Below, one piece after another: positions 1 to 10,286 of a DNA stretch of 40,573 bases; position 1 is the first letter of the stretch; every line of letters begins with the position of its first letter. A model generated the notes under the pieces. The model was not told where the DNA came from and searched no databases. It was given only the letters and a program-made list of their open reading frames with translations. The translations under genes were made by a program, and so were the position numbers. Source of the DNA: Hypholoma sublateritium FD-334 SS-4 (lineage: Eukaryota; Basidiomycota; Agaricomycetes; Agaricales; Strophariaceae); contig KN817688.1 in the NCBI GenBank assembly GCA_000827495.1, positions 18,849-59,421 of the forward strand, given 5' to 3'.

Positions 1-251
1 TTCGGCACATCTCGGAGTTTTAATGGAAATAGTATATTGTGTGCAGTAAGTTAAGCATGTTTTGGTAATTCTCGGTCTTTCACTGCAAATAATATCACAT
101 TATTTGTACCAAGTTAAANGTGCTTCGGAAATTCTCGGCGTCCCATTAGAGTCAAGTTTACATTGTATGCACCAAGTTTAATGTTGTTCGGATATTCTCG
201 GGCATCTGCTGGAGGCAATATTACATTGTTATTGCACAATTCTTTGTGCTT
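1..251. repeat. minisatellite, about 62-bp unit, 4 copies
   Basis: Four degenerate direct copies begin near 1, 60, 123 and 186. Each starts with a TTCGG-like block followed by a TCTCGG core. Each ends in a T-rich stretch with TTGT or TTTGT and an AAGTT or AATTC tail. The period is about 62 bases. The array runs straight into the 37-bp array that follows and may extend past the left edge. No coding potential is evident. Confidence 0.7.
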
Positions 252-548
252 CGCACCTGAATGATTTTGCTTCGCATGCAAANCNCTNCNCNCCCGAGCC
301 ATATTTTCTCNGTACCAAAGTACCTTGCACCCAAGCCATATTGTCTCGCAACCGAAGTACCTCGCACCCGAGCTATTTTGCTTCGCATGCGAAACACTTC
401 GCACCCGAGCCATATTGTCTCGCAACCGAAGCACTTTGCACCCGAGCTATTTTGCCTCGGAACCGAAGTACCTCACACCCGAGCTATTTTGTCTTGGCAC
501 CAAAGCACTTCCGGTCCGAGATGGATTTCTTTGCATGTGAAGTACTCT
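252..548. repeat. minisatellite, 37-bp unit, about 8 copies
   Basis: The core GCACCCGAGC (with variants) recurs at about 252, 290, 327, 364, 401, 438, 475 and 512, a near-exact 37-base period. Each unit also carries TATTTTG or TATTGTCTCGC and ACCGAAG blocks. Several N bases fall in the first units, as expected where an assembler struggles with repeats. Because 37 is not a multiple of 3, the repeat opens overlapping frames with echoing peptides; these are artefacts, not genes. Confidence 0.85.
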
Positions 549-2058
549 AAACATGTCCCGAGGTTGTCAACATTGCACAGCAGAAGTCCATATTTAATAA
601 TAAATTTTCAAAATGGGACCTCCGAACAAATCCGTCATTTACCGAAGGGGGCACCCGAGATGTGCTCGGATGTGCGAATGAGGCATGCAAACAGGACTCG
701 GTGACCGAGTTGGGTCATTTGGAAAAAAATGGCCCATTATGTATGTGACATTGTTTGTTCCCATTGCCCCTGTTACTGATGTGACATATGTTGGTTGCCA
801 TTGATGGCAACTGTCACCATTAATGATGGGACATTGTAGATCACTGATGAGTCATTATATACTATATAGGGTCACTATCCTATGTGCAACGCGTTTGCAA
901 ATGCGTCGTTGATCATATTTCAATCTCCGACTGAAAACATCACACTCATAATCACGGCTTCGTAGTCGATCTCATTACAAGGGCTCTGTTGAACGAGAGG
1001 GCACAAATTTTGGCAAGGAGTATTGTATAGTGTATCTATACACATATATCACAAATTATTTCAGGATTACTCATTGGAAGGTGAGTTATAGAGTGATTTG
1101 CAATGATATATAATGAGAAAGGCCGGAATTATACACTGTTGACTTCATTAGAGCACATCTACATTTATTTCAAAGCAGATTTTTTGGTATTCTCATGTAT
1201 TAAGAATTTATCTATTAGAATCTTAAAAAATTATGGTGATAGACGAAATCTAGCGAGGTGGAGAGGGCGTTTTGCATAACTAGGACACTTTTGCATCCCA
1301 TAACACGTGATAGTAATGCTGCAGCAGTGTCCGGAAGCTATTTTGATGCCGGATACACTGCCGGAATCTATTTATAATACACTTTCCGTGAGCCTTGCCG
1401 CACATCATTGCGGGACACCAGTTGTTTATAATATATAACCTATTTTGGTAGCATACCATATTGCCAGATACTTATTTATTTTACCATGTCCGGCAAGTGA
1501 TTAGCTTGCTGCCAACCTGCCGCAGCATGATTTCCGGGCAGCGGGAAGTTGTCTTTATATGTAAATATGAAATGCCTGATATTGCCGCATGCGGGATGCA
1601 GCATAATACATTCTTGCCGCAGCTTTCCGCAGGTGTGCNGGGGAATAATTGTCATATACAGCGGGCCCGCTGGACCNTATCATAAGGCTACAGTGTAGTT
1701 ACCTAAGCAATACTTAATTTGGTAAGTGTTATTCGCTGGCTCAGCGGGGCCGCTGGAGCCACATCATATAGGTACAGTGTAGCCATTCGCTGGACCGTAC
1801 CATATGGTACTGCCTAACATAGGTATGTGGAGCATTGCTCATATGTATAGAGAGCGGCCACCGGTCTAGCGCCTTGGCTGGGCGGGAGCTATTTTTGACT
1901 GGGGGTCACGAGCCTAATCCTATTCATGTAATGATGTATGGCCTTGTGTGGGCGTGAGAAAGCGACTATACAGTACCAGAGCCACTGTGGCTGTGCACAC
2001 CTGCAGATATCGGGGGTAGGCAGGCATCGAGCTCACCAAAGCAGACGACGAGAACGCC
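549..2058. other. repeat-like intergenic region, no gene seen
   Basis: No supportable gene. Between about 1310 and 1640 the sequence is dense in short CCGG, TGCCGCA and TGCCGGA words in both orientations. Between about 1660 and 1830 a degenerate block built of CGCTGGACC, an ATCATA word and TACAGTGTAG occurs at least twice. It looks like eroded non-autonomous repeat DNA. The last part before 2059 must hold the eL29 promoter, but I see no clear core element. Confidence 0.4.
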
Positions 2059-2475
2059 ATGTCGAAATCCAAAAAGTAGCCGTCATGCCCGCCGTCCCAG
2101 CCCGCTTGCTCATGAGCCGCATCTCTTTACAGTCACACAAATCACAACCAGAACAAGAAGGCACACAAGAATGGCATCCGGAAGCCAAACTCTGGCCGCA
2201 CGCGTTCGCTGAAGGGCGTGAGTGCCCCATTTTCTCGCCCTGCTGCACCCGCTGACCCCGCCGTTTTGCTGTTCTGCAGGTCGATGCTAAGGTTTGTCGC
2301 TCTGCCGTTTTGGAGAGGATACAATTTGATTCCGGAGTGCCAGTTCCGCCGCAATGCGCGCTACGCTCTCGTTGGCTCCGTACGTCTCCTTTTTTTCCGA
2401 GCGTATAGCGTTTTCTGATCTGTCTCTCAGAACAAGGCGCGATTGGAGGCGAAGCAGACAGCAGCAGCATCATGA
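2059..2475 (+). CDS. rpl29: 60S ribosomal protein eL29 (5 exons)
   Basis: Component of the large ribosomal subunit. Exons are 2059-2075, 2133-2217, 2280-2291, 2344-2379 and 2431-2475. They join in frame to 64 residues, the usual eL29 length. The protein starts MSKSKNHTNHNQNKKAHKNG, followed by GIRKP, RTRSLKGVDAKFRRN and ALVGS. These are the family's hallmark stretches: a very basic N-terminus, SLKG, then D-x-KFRRN. Introns are 51-62 bases. Exon 3 is only 12 bases (VDAK). No exon is long enough to show as an open frame, so the gene is easily missed. It is convergent with the TFIIIC gene; 326 bases separate the two stops. Identification is very secure; intron borders are canonical GT..AG. Confidence 0.96.
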
Positions 2476-2801
2476 TCTGGCCTGCTTTCTTTTGTAGAGG
2501 GGCGGTATTACGGTCCCCGCATGCGTTTTCGTTCTTCTGCCCCAAAACATGTATCCTACGTCCGTCTGCTTTCAACATCGGCATCGAAACAATATCTCTC
2601 GAACGGTGTGATCAGTGTAGCAGCAAGGCCATGGTTTGGAGATGACATGCAGAAATTGCTGGGGGTCGATGGATATCGCCGATGAGTTCATTTGAGATGC
2701 TACTAACACGTATACACTTGGAATACACAACAGCGCCTCAACTGCACCGTCAACCCCCAATATAACATCACCGGCAGCCCCTCGCGTACCGCACTTTGCA
2801 C

Positions 2802-4997
2802 CTACCTCTGGCTCGCAAACGACTTCATACTGCGATCCAGCGTCGCCCTCAGCCTCAGTGCCTGCCCACCCGAAAAAGACGCAAATCAGCGCAGCCTGCG
2901 CGAAATCAACGCATGCACATACCGCTGCATCTTCAGGCCTCAGCGCCCCCTTCGCCATATTGTGCTTGCCGGCGCGGAGCTTCGCCGAGCGGTGCGCGAG
3001 CGCAGTCTTGACGGAGCCTTCGCTCGCGGCCAGGAGCGCAGCGCATTCCGCGTCCGTCGCCGGGTGGCCCTCGAGTAGCGCGAAGAACTTATGCCGCAGC
3101 ACGGTCTTGATCTGCTCGAACGCGTGTGTCGTGTACCAGCCGTCTCGTTCCTGCGCGTTGCACATATATGAGCAGAGATATTTGACGCGAGCTCGTGAAT
3201 GGAACTGACATTACATGTCTCGCGCAGCGCGTCTGGGTCTTCGATCATCTCCTTGAGCATTGGGTCCGTGATGTCGCACAGCTGGAACGCGGCCGTCTCC
3301 TTCGTTATTGTCTGTCCATCGAATATGTGTGCATTCCTGTATCCCGCCAATCAGCAAGCACCCCTCAACACGCACGGGCTCTGAGTAGCTTACTTGCGCT
3401 CCGCGTCCTTCTCCTGCATGCGTAACTGCTCGTTTTGCGCCGTACGATCGTGGCGGCGTGTGGTGACCGACGGGCGCGAGATGGGGTGGTTCGCGTTGCG
3501 GAAGTACAGCCGCTGGTAGCTGCGTGCCTCTCGTCAGTCCCGCATACACGCAGATAGAAAAGCACACACAAACGCGAGCTAGGGTTCTTCCGCGGGTCGT
3601 ACGAAAAGCGCACAAGTGTATCGCGCCACGGGCCGTCCTGGAACACGTAGCAGCACAGCGGCAGGAGTAGCTTCGAGCTAGCGGCTGGTCAGTAGTTATT
3701 ATTAGATGAGCAGGTGCAGGTGTACTTGAGGATGTCCCGCGCTTCGGCAGCAGAAAACTGGCTGAAGAGCGACATGCGTGTCCATACTGGCCGCTCCACG
3801 AAAAGCTGTGGTAAATTAGATCTAAGGTACCATGAATGTGTACAATGACTACTTACCGCCTCGAGCTTTTTCAGTATACTCTCGCTAATCTGGTGTCGGC
3901 CGTCCTGCACGGCCTGTGGCGGCTTGTCCGGAACCTGACACTTGGTAAGAATGAGCACACGACAGTCAGAGCAGTGCGCACCTGAGCATCGGTGAACATG
4001 ATAGACGCGGGCCCGTAGCCCTTCCAACGCATCTTGTTGATCACCCGTTTACGCTCCTCGCCCGTCTCTTCGTCCACCGTGGTCGACAGCATCGACGCCG
4101 TATTTGCTTTGAAGCTGCGCACCAATCAGGCAGCCGCCGGGGGTGAGACACGAGGAGGGAGACGCACTTGTAGCCCTGTGGAATCGTCTGTCGGCTAAAC
4201 AGCGGCGGCGGAAAAAGGCGCAGGGCGCTCGCGGGTGAGGCCATCGCCGGCGGAGAGAGGGGAGGAGCGGGCGTAACGGCCACCTGCGATATCTCACGCA
4301 GACGCGGGTCAAGGTTCATGTCGATGTCAATGTCCATTGCATCTGCGCGCGGCGGAACGGGAGCCGGGGCGACGGAGGCCACGACCGCTGGGGGCCCCGG
4401 CGCATTGTCCATAGGCTCTGGTGGAATCGTATACGTGCATAGCGCCTCAACTGTTCACGATGAGCGGTGACTGATGAGAATCCAGAGCACGGGACGCACC
4501 GTCCATCGTATCCATAGCGCGCCGCAGCTGCGCGATCGGGTCGCGCATGTCGGGGAGGTACTGATAGTCCACCATACCTACTCACATCAGCCCCCCGCCG
4601 TGTACACGAGCAGAGTATACGCACTGCGAAACCGCGCAGTCTTCGCGAGGACGCCGACGACCTCCGCGGTATAGTCGCCCAGCGGGGCGGCCTCCGCGCC
4701 TGGAGCCCGTTTTCGCCGCCGGCGGTTGACCTTGAGTAGGAGGTTGTTTGCGGGGACGACGTCGCCGGGGATCGGGTGCGCGAACGGGTTATCCGGGCGC
4801 AGCGCGAGCTCAATGAGGGCGTCTGCGCGGCTATGCGCGGTGCGTTTGAAGACGCGGTCGATCCTGTGCTGCCCGCCGAGGCTCTGGATCGCCTGCGGGA
4901 CGGCCTGCAGGCGGACGTAGCCCGGGTACTCGATGGAATAGAAGTGCGCCTGCGGGAGTGCGCGTTCTGGCGCAGGCGGCAGCTGGGTAGGCTCCAT
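2802..4997 (-). CDS. transcription factor IIIC subunit 5 (tau95/Sfc1/GTF3C5 type), 11 exons
   Basis: Subunit of the RNA polymerase III factor TFIIIC, which binds the internal A box of tRNA genes. Exons (descending): 4997-4625, 4577-4500, 4450-4168, 4114-3982, 3934-3857, 3805-3726, 3677-3570, 3519-3394, 3336-3210, 3150-2923, 2861-2802; 557 residues in frame. Near residue 10 the N-terminal triple-barrel region has YSIEYPGYV, then LGG and LRPDNPFAHPI, then NLLLKV. The central region has FQDGPWRDTLVRFSYDPRK and RFYQRLYFRN. The later part has HIFDG, FQLCDITDP and DGWY, typical of the family. Asp and other acidic residues precede the central domain. The start is the Met just before the conserved YSIEYPGYV. 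Exon borders were chosen by phase and family fit; the C-terminal exon is the least certain. Confidence 0.93.
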
Positions 4998-5764
4998 GGT
5001 GGTGGTGGTGGTCAAAGCGGAAGTACTGATCCAACTTCTGCATGGCTGAACTGTGTTGTCTGAAACGGCGACTTCATTCAAACCGATGTGCACACATACG
5101 TCTTTCTCTACGTTCTGGGCAGACAATCGCGCATGGGCGCGACCATAGTGTAGGTAGAGGATTATGACACGGACAAGTCAAACTTGAAGAACCCGAACGA
5201 AACTGCCCGTCTCTGATCACGCGCGCGCGTATCTCTGTTGACGCGAATCTCTCATTCGCATGATACACTTGACCTACACGCCAGCCACAAATTTTACACC
5301 CTGCTGAACGTTACTCCTATTTAGCGTGTTATCTCGCTATCTCTTGCCGCTTCCTCAGTTAAAACCTGGAAAGGGCGTCGGAACTCGGCGCCGCGTTGAC
5401 ACACTATACTGGTAAGTACTTCGCCGCGGACACTACTGGCCATCGTTTATGGCGTCTCGACTCAAGGCTCTCGCGAGAGACTACTACTGCGATGGAGAGA
5501 TATACAAGCACGCAGCCCTGTCATTAAACTTAGAATCCCTGCTGCCGTTGCTGACTAGGCCGCGGTACACCTCCTGCTATAGCGCATACCTCCACAGCCC
5601 ACTGCGACGGCCAAGGTCAATGAAAATAAGGCAAACCTCTAATGATACGTTAGACCCAATACTTTGGCGGCCTCTCGTCTGCGGCAGCAAATTCACCGGT
5701 GTCATTGTGCTCATTAAAAGGCCAACTGCGCCCTGTGCCCTCTCTATCAGCTTCTTGTTCCTGT
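4998..5764. other. intergenic, TFIIIC upstream region
   Basis: No supportable gene. An open frame on the + strand at 5449-5811 has no recognisable domain, and its end runs into the repeat at 5767, so I do not call it. The TFIIIC promoter should lie just above 4997. Confidence 0.4.
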
Positions 5765-5766
5765 TT

Positions 5767-6970
5767 GGTTACCAAGGGGTACGCACCAGGGATTTCCGGT
5801 ATATGGGGTAGGGGGGGGCGGTTCCAAAATTTCTTAACCAAACTTTTTTTTTGCTGCTTGAATATGATTTGTGTAGGCTTCATCATGCATATTTCATGTC
5901 TTATAACTACTTGAAATGCTATTTTGGAGCTTTGTACAGTGTAGACACAAGGTAGATGGTAAATAGCTCACCACAGGCAGTAAATGTGACCATCACATGA
6001 CTAACTGCCACATGTCAACAACCTTCAGTAAATCACACTTGCACTTGCATGTATGCGCTGCCATAGCACACCCATTAAGGCCCCATTCGGGATCCCGGTT
6101 ACGATCCGGTTTGGCCTCGGTTTCCCTGCCAAAATCAAAACCGAGTCGAAATTGTCGGTTTTGGTCGTAAACCCAACCGAAAATGCGTTCGGATGCACTC
6201 GGTTACAGCTTACTCAGGGTTGGTCTGGTAGTCACATACTTGGCGCCCATCAATTTGTCATTTATGTTCTGATCGCTCTGATGCCAGCTCACCAGGCACT
6301 TTTGAGAAGGNGAGCTCGCCGTTGAAAACAACGAGCTCGACTATATTATTGAAAAATAAGTCTACGTTGAGCGCGTTTGCACATTAGGTTGCTCATGAAG
6401 ACCACGATTACCTTTATGTAGTTTGATTGACAAAAACAACCATACATCAAAATATATGCGGGTGGAAGACATTGGCGGGAAACGACGCCGACGAAGGTTG
6501 GACGTTGCTTAACCAAGCGCCGGCACTGTCCGCGCCGTCGGACGTACACCTAATCCCGACATATTGCGCTTTGATCATCAATTGATGCATCGCGTGCTCC
6601 CGCTGTCCCTGTGACTTATCGTGACTAACCGACCAAAATCCATCACGCTTGGTTAACAAATTTTTAACCTAACCCAACCTAATTTAACCGAATCGTAACC
6701 GGGATCCCGAATGGGGCCTAAGCAATTAGTACTATTAAACTGACTACAAAAACAATGCCACAGGTGCCAGTGCTCGAAAATGATGTTGTTGAGCAAATTA
6801 TTCTAATTTTAGTACATGTCAAAAACATATATTATGTTTTATTGTGATCAAACACGTGAAATATTACCATATAAGGAAGGTGGGGGGGGGAGGGTGGCCC
6901 AGAAATTCCTTATCCAAAAAAAACGACATCATATACCTGAGATTTTTCCTGCGTACCCCTTGTTGGTTAC
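5767..6970. repeat. degenerate inverted repeat pair flanking the MITE
   Basis: The arm at about 5767-5850 matches the reverse complement of about 6890-6970. Shared blocks in order are GGTTAC, AAGGGGTACGCA, GGTATATG and AATTTCT, with a G-tract and an A/T-tract that drift in position. In translation both arms give HIPEI..AYPL, which shows how similar they are. The arms could be the ends of an older element about 1.2 kb long into which the MITE at 6079-6718 inserted. No target duplication was found for the outer pair. Confidence 0.55.
6079..6718. mobile_element. PIF/Harbinger-type (Tourist-like) MITE, 640 bp
   Basis: The ends are perfect inverted repeats of 27 bases, beginning GGCCCCATTCGGGATCCCGG at the left and its reverse complement at the right. 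After one mismatch the match runs a few bases further. The element is flanked on both sides by TAA (6076-6078 and 6719-6721), the 3-bp target duplication typical of PIF/Harbinger elements. There is no transposase frame inside, so it is non-autonomous and would depend on a transposase elsewhere. The perfect ends suggest a fairly recent insertion. Confidence 0.9.
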
Positions 6971-7223
6971 TCAAGCTTTGCCGCTGAAATACGGAAAACG
7001 GTAATCATATAAAAAACTGATTATCCATGCTGTTCTAGGCCATCGAAACAACGACTAAATAAACAAATTCATGTTTGAATAGTTTCCGGGAGGCAAAACC
7101 AACCCCCCAGGTATTTTCACCAGTTATTTGGCTGTCATTCAATCTTGAACCTGACATCAGACGTCAGCCACAATAAGTTCCAATATTTTCTCGGGATTAT
7201 CCCAGTGCATCTACATGCAAGAG
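6722..7223. other. intergenic, no gene seen
   Basis: AT-rich. It holds the right arm of the outer inverted repeat, including a G9 tract near 6884 and an A8 run near 6918. No coding signal. The downstream part is the 3' flank of the alpha/beta hydrolase gene. Confidence 0.4.
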
Positions 7224-8376
7224 TTAATCAGTGTTTGTGAAACTAACGCGATAGTTGGAGCGTACAAAGTGATTTTCACCCTTTGCTATCTTATATGTGA
7301 TATCCTTTCCCACCCCCAATCTCTCAAGCTCGTCCTGAACGGCCCACATTCCGGTGAGAGCGAGCGGTGGACTCCTGTCGGCGACGATAAATATTTTCGA
7401 CAAGTTAGGGAAGAGGGCTGCTGTCTCTGGGCTCCCAAATGCTTTGACGAACGTCGTTCTCAACTGCTCCTTGAAGAATATGGAGAGAGGGAAATCGAAA
7501 GTGGTATCTGGGCCAAACTCTAGAGCGTTATTCTGCTCGGAGAAATCCATGTTGAATATCGTCGGCACCTTGTCGATGGAGGGGAGAACATATTGCAGGG
7601 TGTAGAGATCGTGTTTTGAATAGTCCCCATGGTCAAAATACGATGAGATCCACTGGGCAAACATTGGAAAGCGCACGTTTTCGGGAATGGTAGTATCTAT
7701 CAACGGTGCCCAGCTTTTCGGCGCGTCCGTTAGGCCCATGATACCTGGCGTGGTGTCTGGACAATTGTATTCATCAGAAACAATAGCCATATCTGAAGTG
7801 GGATAACGCACCATAAATGACCACAGATCGGAGCTGGGAAGCCAGTCGGAAGCGGACATCTGGTGGTAAAGTGGCACTGTATGCAAGGACTGCCGACGCA
7901 AACTGTGTCCCGAAAGACCATCCGAATAGGATGGCGCCGCCTTTTTCTCCACGCTCCGATACCGGGGGCAACTTGAATGTCTGCGTGAAGATGTCAATGA
8001 AGGAGGCCATCTCGTGGCCTCGGGCTTCCATGAAAGCTGCCCGCCTCTCCGCATCGCCGTCTACGTTCAAGATCAAGTTTGTCTCCTCTGCGGTAAACGG
8101 AGTAGATCCTTTGAAGGGGCGGCGGTTTATGGAAACAAATCGGAACCCTTTGGTAAATGCAACAGATTGCAATCTCTTGAAAATATCTACACCACGATTC
8201 AGACGCTCGTCAATAATGGATAGCATCGAAGTCGAAAGAATCTAAATGAACTAACGATTGGTAAAACATGTGCCATGAATGGCAAATATCGTTGTGTAGG
8301 GGGAAACTTCGGGAGCGCCTGTGTCGATGTACGCCAATTCAACGCCAGGGGCGACGGTGAGTGCACTTTCCAGCAT
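7224..8376 (-). CDS. alpha/beta hydrolase fold protein (3 exons)
   Basis: Exons 8376-8256, 8186-7812 and 7744-7224 join to 338 residues. The start ATG is at 8376 and gives an N-terminal strand with AYIDTG, then FAIHGT, the HG oxyanion-hole element, near residue 34. The nucleophile elbow GWSFG puts Ser at about 131. Candidate acid is Asp at about 288 (IFIVADRSP) and candidate base is His at about 324 (GENHF), spaced as in the fold. Introns are 69 and 67 bases. No signal peptide, so probably intracellular. The substrate cannot be named; the family includes esterases, epoxide hydrolases and lactonases. Its closest neighbours are unrelated. Confidence 0.86.
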
Positions 8377-9398
8377 GTTCGAACTGTAGGTGAATATGCA
8401 TTGGTCTTAAATATATGTGACAAACCGTTATTGAATTGTCCAGACAACGATCATATCTCAAAATGTTACTGGCGTTCTTATTATCAATGCCTGTGGGGTA
8501 ACGGTGATCTTGAAGCAGATTCTAGCGCCCACATGCAAATGGAGTTTCGACTATACCGCATTGATACCGCAGTCGCCAGAGGTTGCCAGCCGCACTTGAA
8601 AAAATAGACGACGTTAGTATTCTACCTGTGTAGAGATACCCACACTCATCGTAACGTGTTTGACATATGTACCCTTCATCATGTTTCGGATTCTTGTCTT
8701 GCATTGCGATGATTGCAGCCGGCAGGGTGCAAGTCGGTGCCAGTACCCGCGATTGGTTGGGGAGGCGATCAGTGTGAGAGTCCACGTTTGCGATGGTAGA
8801 CCTCGGGCGGCCGTTTCAAGTGGTATTGAAGGATGTTTGAGTGTCACGGCTGGACGAGGGTGCTCAATAAGAAATTAGCCCAATAGTTACTTGGTCCTAC
8901 CTGAGAAACCCGTCTCATTCAGAATGACCCGCACACTGAGGCATTAATGACTTTCGTGGGCCTCCACGAACCATCCATATGACATATAGCCCAAATGAAT
9001 TCAACGAGAAGTCGGCGTGTTGACAATCCCCTGGAAACGTCGCGCTGAGCGGGCTCGCTATGTGATAGACATGCGGCCAGTGAAGATGACCATCAGAAGA
9101 TATTTCTTCACGCGTCATAAACAAGTGCGCTCCCCTTTGGATTAGAGAAAAGGGCATAGATGCGGGTCTACCATGTTAGATCTAGCTTGATACTATCGTC
9201 CAAAATGATAGCATTTCAACAGTGATAGGGTGTCTGACAATCGCTAGTCAGCTTTTGTTGATCACAGAGAGATGATGTGGGGAGCGAGCCGTTGTGTTTC
9301 TTTGAGACCTAGCACTTGCGGCGACAAGACACGAATGACAAACAACAAAGAATATTTCCTGCTCAACGTCCTAGTAAAGAGTCAGGCACCTGAGCGAC
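8377..9398. other. intergenic with possible broken coding fragments
   Basis: Two open stretches on the - strand look somewhat protein-like. One at about 9157-8915 contains ISSDGHLHWPHVYHIASPL. One at about 8847-8614 contains TWTLTLIASPTNRGYW. I could not join them with canonical introns, and neither matches a family I recognise. They may be remains of a degraded gene or chance frames. Confidence 0.25.
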
Positions 9399-9602
9399 AT
9401 TCTGGGCCGGCGGACGTAGCTTGGTTGTAGTCCACACAAGCGAAGAGGTCAGAAGAGGCATGGAAAGCAGTCCACTGATGTTCGATGTTGTGGAGGTTCA
9501 GGCGACGGTGGATGCCTCGGACCACATCACATTGGCCACTACATAAAATAAGTACCTGAGGGCGCGGTGCATATCTTTTGTATCCGTCATGTAGCTCTAC
9601 GC

Positions 9603-10149
9603 TCAGCTCTTCGGTGGCGCTACGCCCCCGAGCTTTGCGAGCTCGCCCAACTGCTGCATCACATCCTACCACCAGTGACTGCATCAGCACCTCACGGCCA
9701 GGCACAAGCATGCTCTGCGGCAGCGTCGCGACGCACCTTATCCTTGAGGTCAATCCCCGCCGTCGAAAACGCGTCCGAAAGCCCCTTCGCCGCGGCGCGC
9801 ACGTCCGCGTTCAGAAACATCTTTGACATCTGTAACATCGACGGCGGGCCCGCCGTTGTGTCGACGCCTGTCACATGCTCATGGTTAGCGTCCTCAAAGA
9901 CGCCGAACAGGGATGACGAAACACACCGTTTTTCTGCATCACCTCTGCGAACTTGGCAACAGCCTCGAGCGCAGCGGGGTTCTCCTTGATTTTCTTGAAG
10001 AGCGGCGAGCTCTGTAGGGCGGCAAGTTTGGCGGCGTCTACACCGGGCGGGAAGGCTGTAGATGACGCGCAGCGTGTGCGTGTGGTATGGATGAAGCGAG
10101 GTCGGCAGGCAAGACGAGCGGCGGGTGCGCGCCGGAAGAAGGCAAACAT
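9603..10149 (-). CDS. small, probably mitochondrial protein of unknown function (3 exons)
   Basis: Exons 10149-9927, 9867-9737 and 9665-9603 join to 138 residues. The N-terminus MFAFFRRAPAARLACRPRFI is rich in Arg and Ala with no acidic residue, a typical matrix-targeting presequence. It is followed by HTTRTRCASS. The mature part is helical: KLAALQSSPLFKKIKENP, AVAKFAEVMQKNGVDTT, then QMSKMFLNADVRAA, and it ends with DVMQQLGELAKLGG. The same layout occurs in small fungal mitochondrial proteins of unknown role; I cannot give a function. It is divergent from the F-box-like gene starting at 10287, with only 137 bases between the two ATGs, so the promoters overlap. A frameshifted copy lies at 25707-26248. 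Confidence 0.87.
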
Positions 10150-10286
10150 GACGGGAGGAGGAGAGTTGTCCACCGACAATGCGGCGCCGAGCGGCGGGTC
10201 GGCCCGAGGCCTGGTAACGCAGTGTCACCTTAGCCTGTCACCCAATTCCATCACCTTTCTTTCTGCGACTTCAACTTGATTCCAAC

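Noticed and set aside
261..704. Several overlapping open frames with repeating peptides near the left end
   Set aside because: They come from the 37-base tandem repeat read in different frames; the period is not a multiple of 3 and there is no natural protein composition.
2033..2584. 183-codon open frame on the - strand
   Set aside because: It is the antisense shadow of the eL29 gene and its introns, which are supported by family identity and splice sites.
5449..5811. 120-codon open frame on +
   Set aside because: No recognisable domain, and it runs into the degenerate inverted repeat; no splice partners found.
8275..8607. Cys-containing 110-codon frame on +
   Set aside because: It overlaps antisense the first exon of the alpha/beta hydrolase gene and has no secretion signal.
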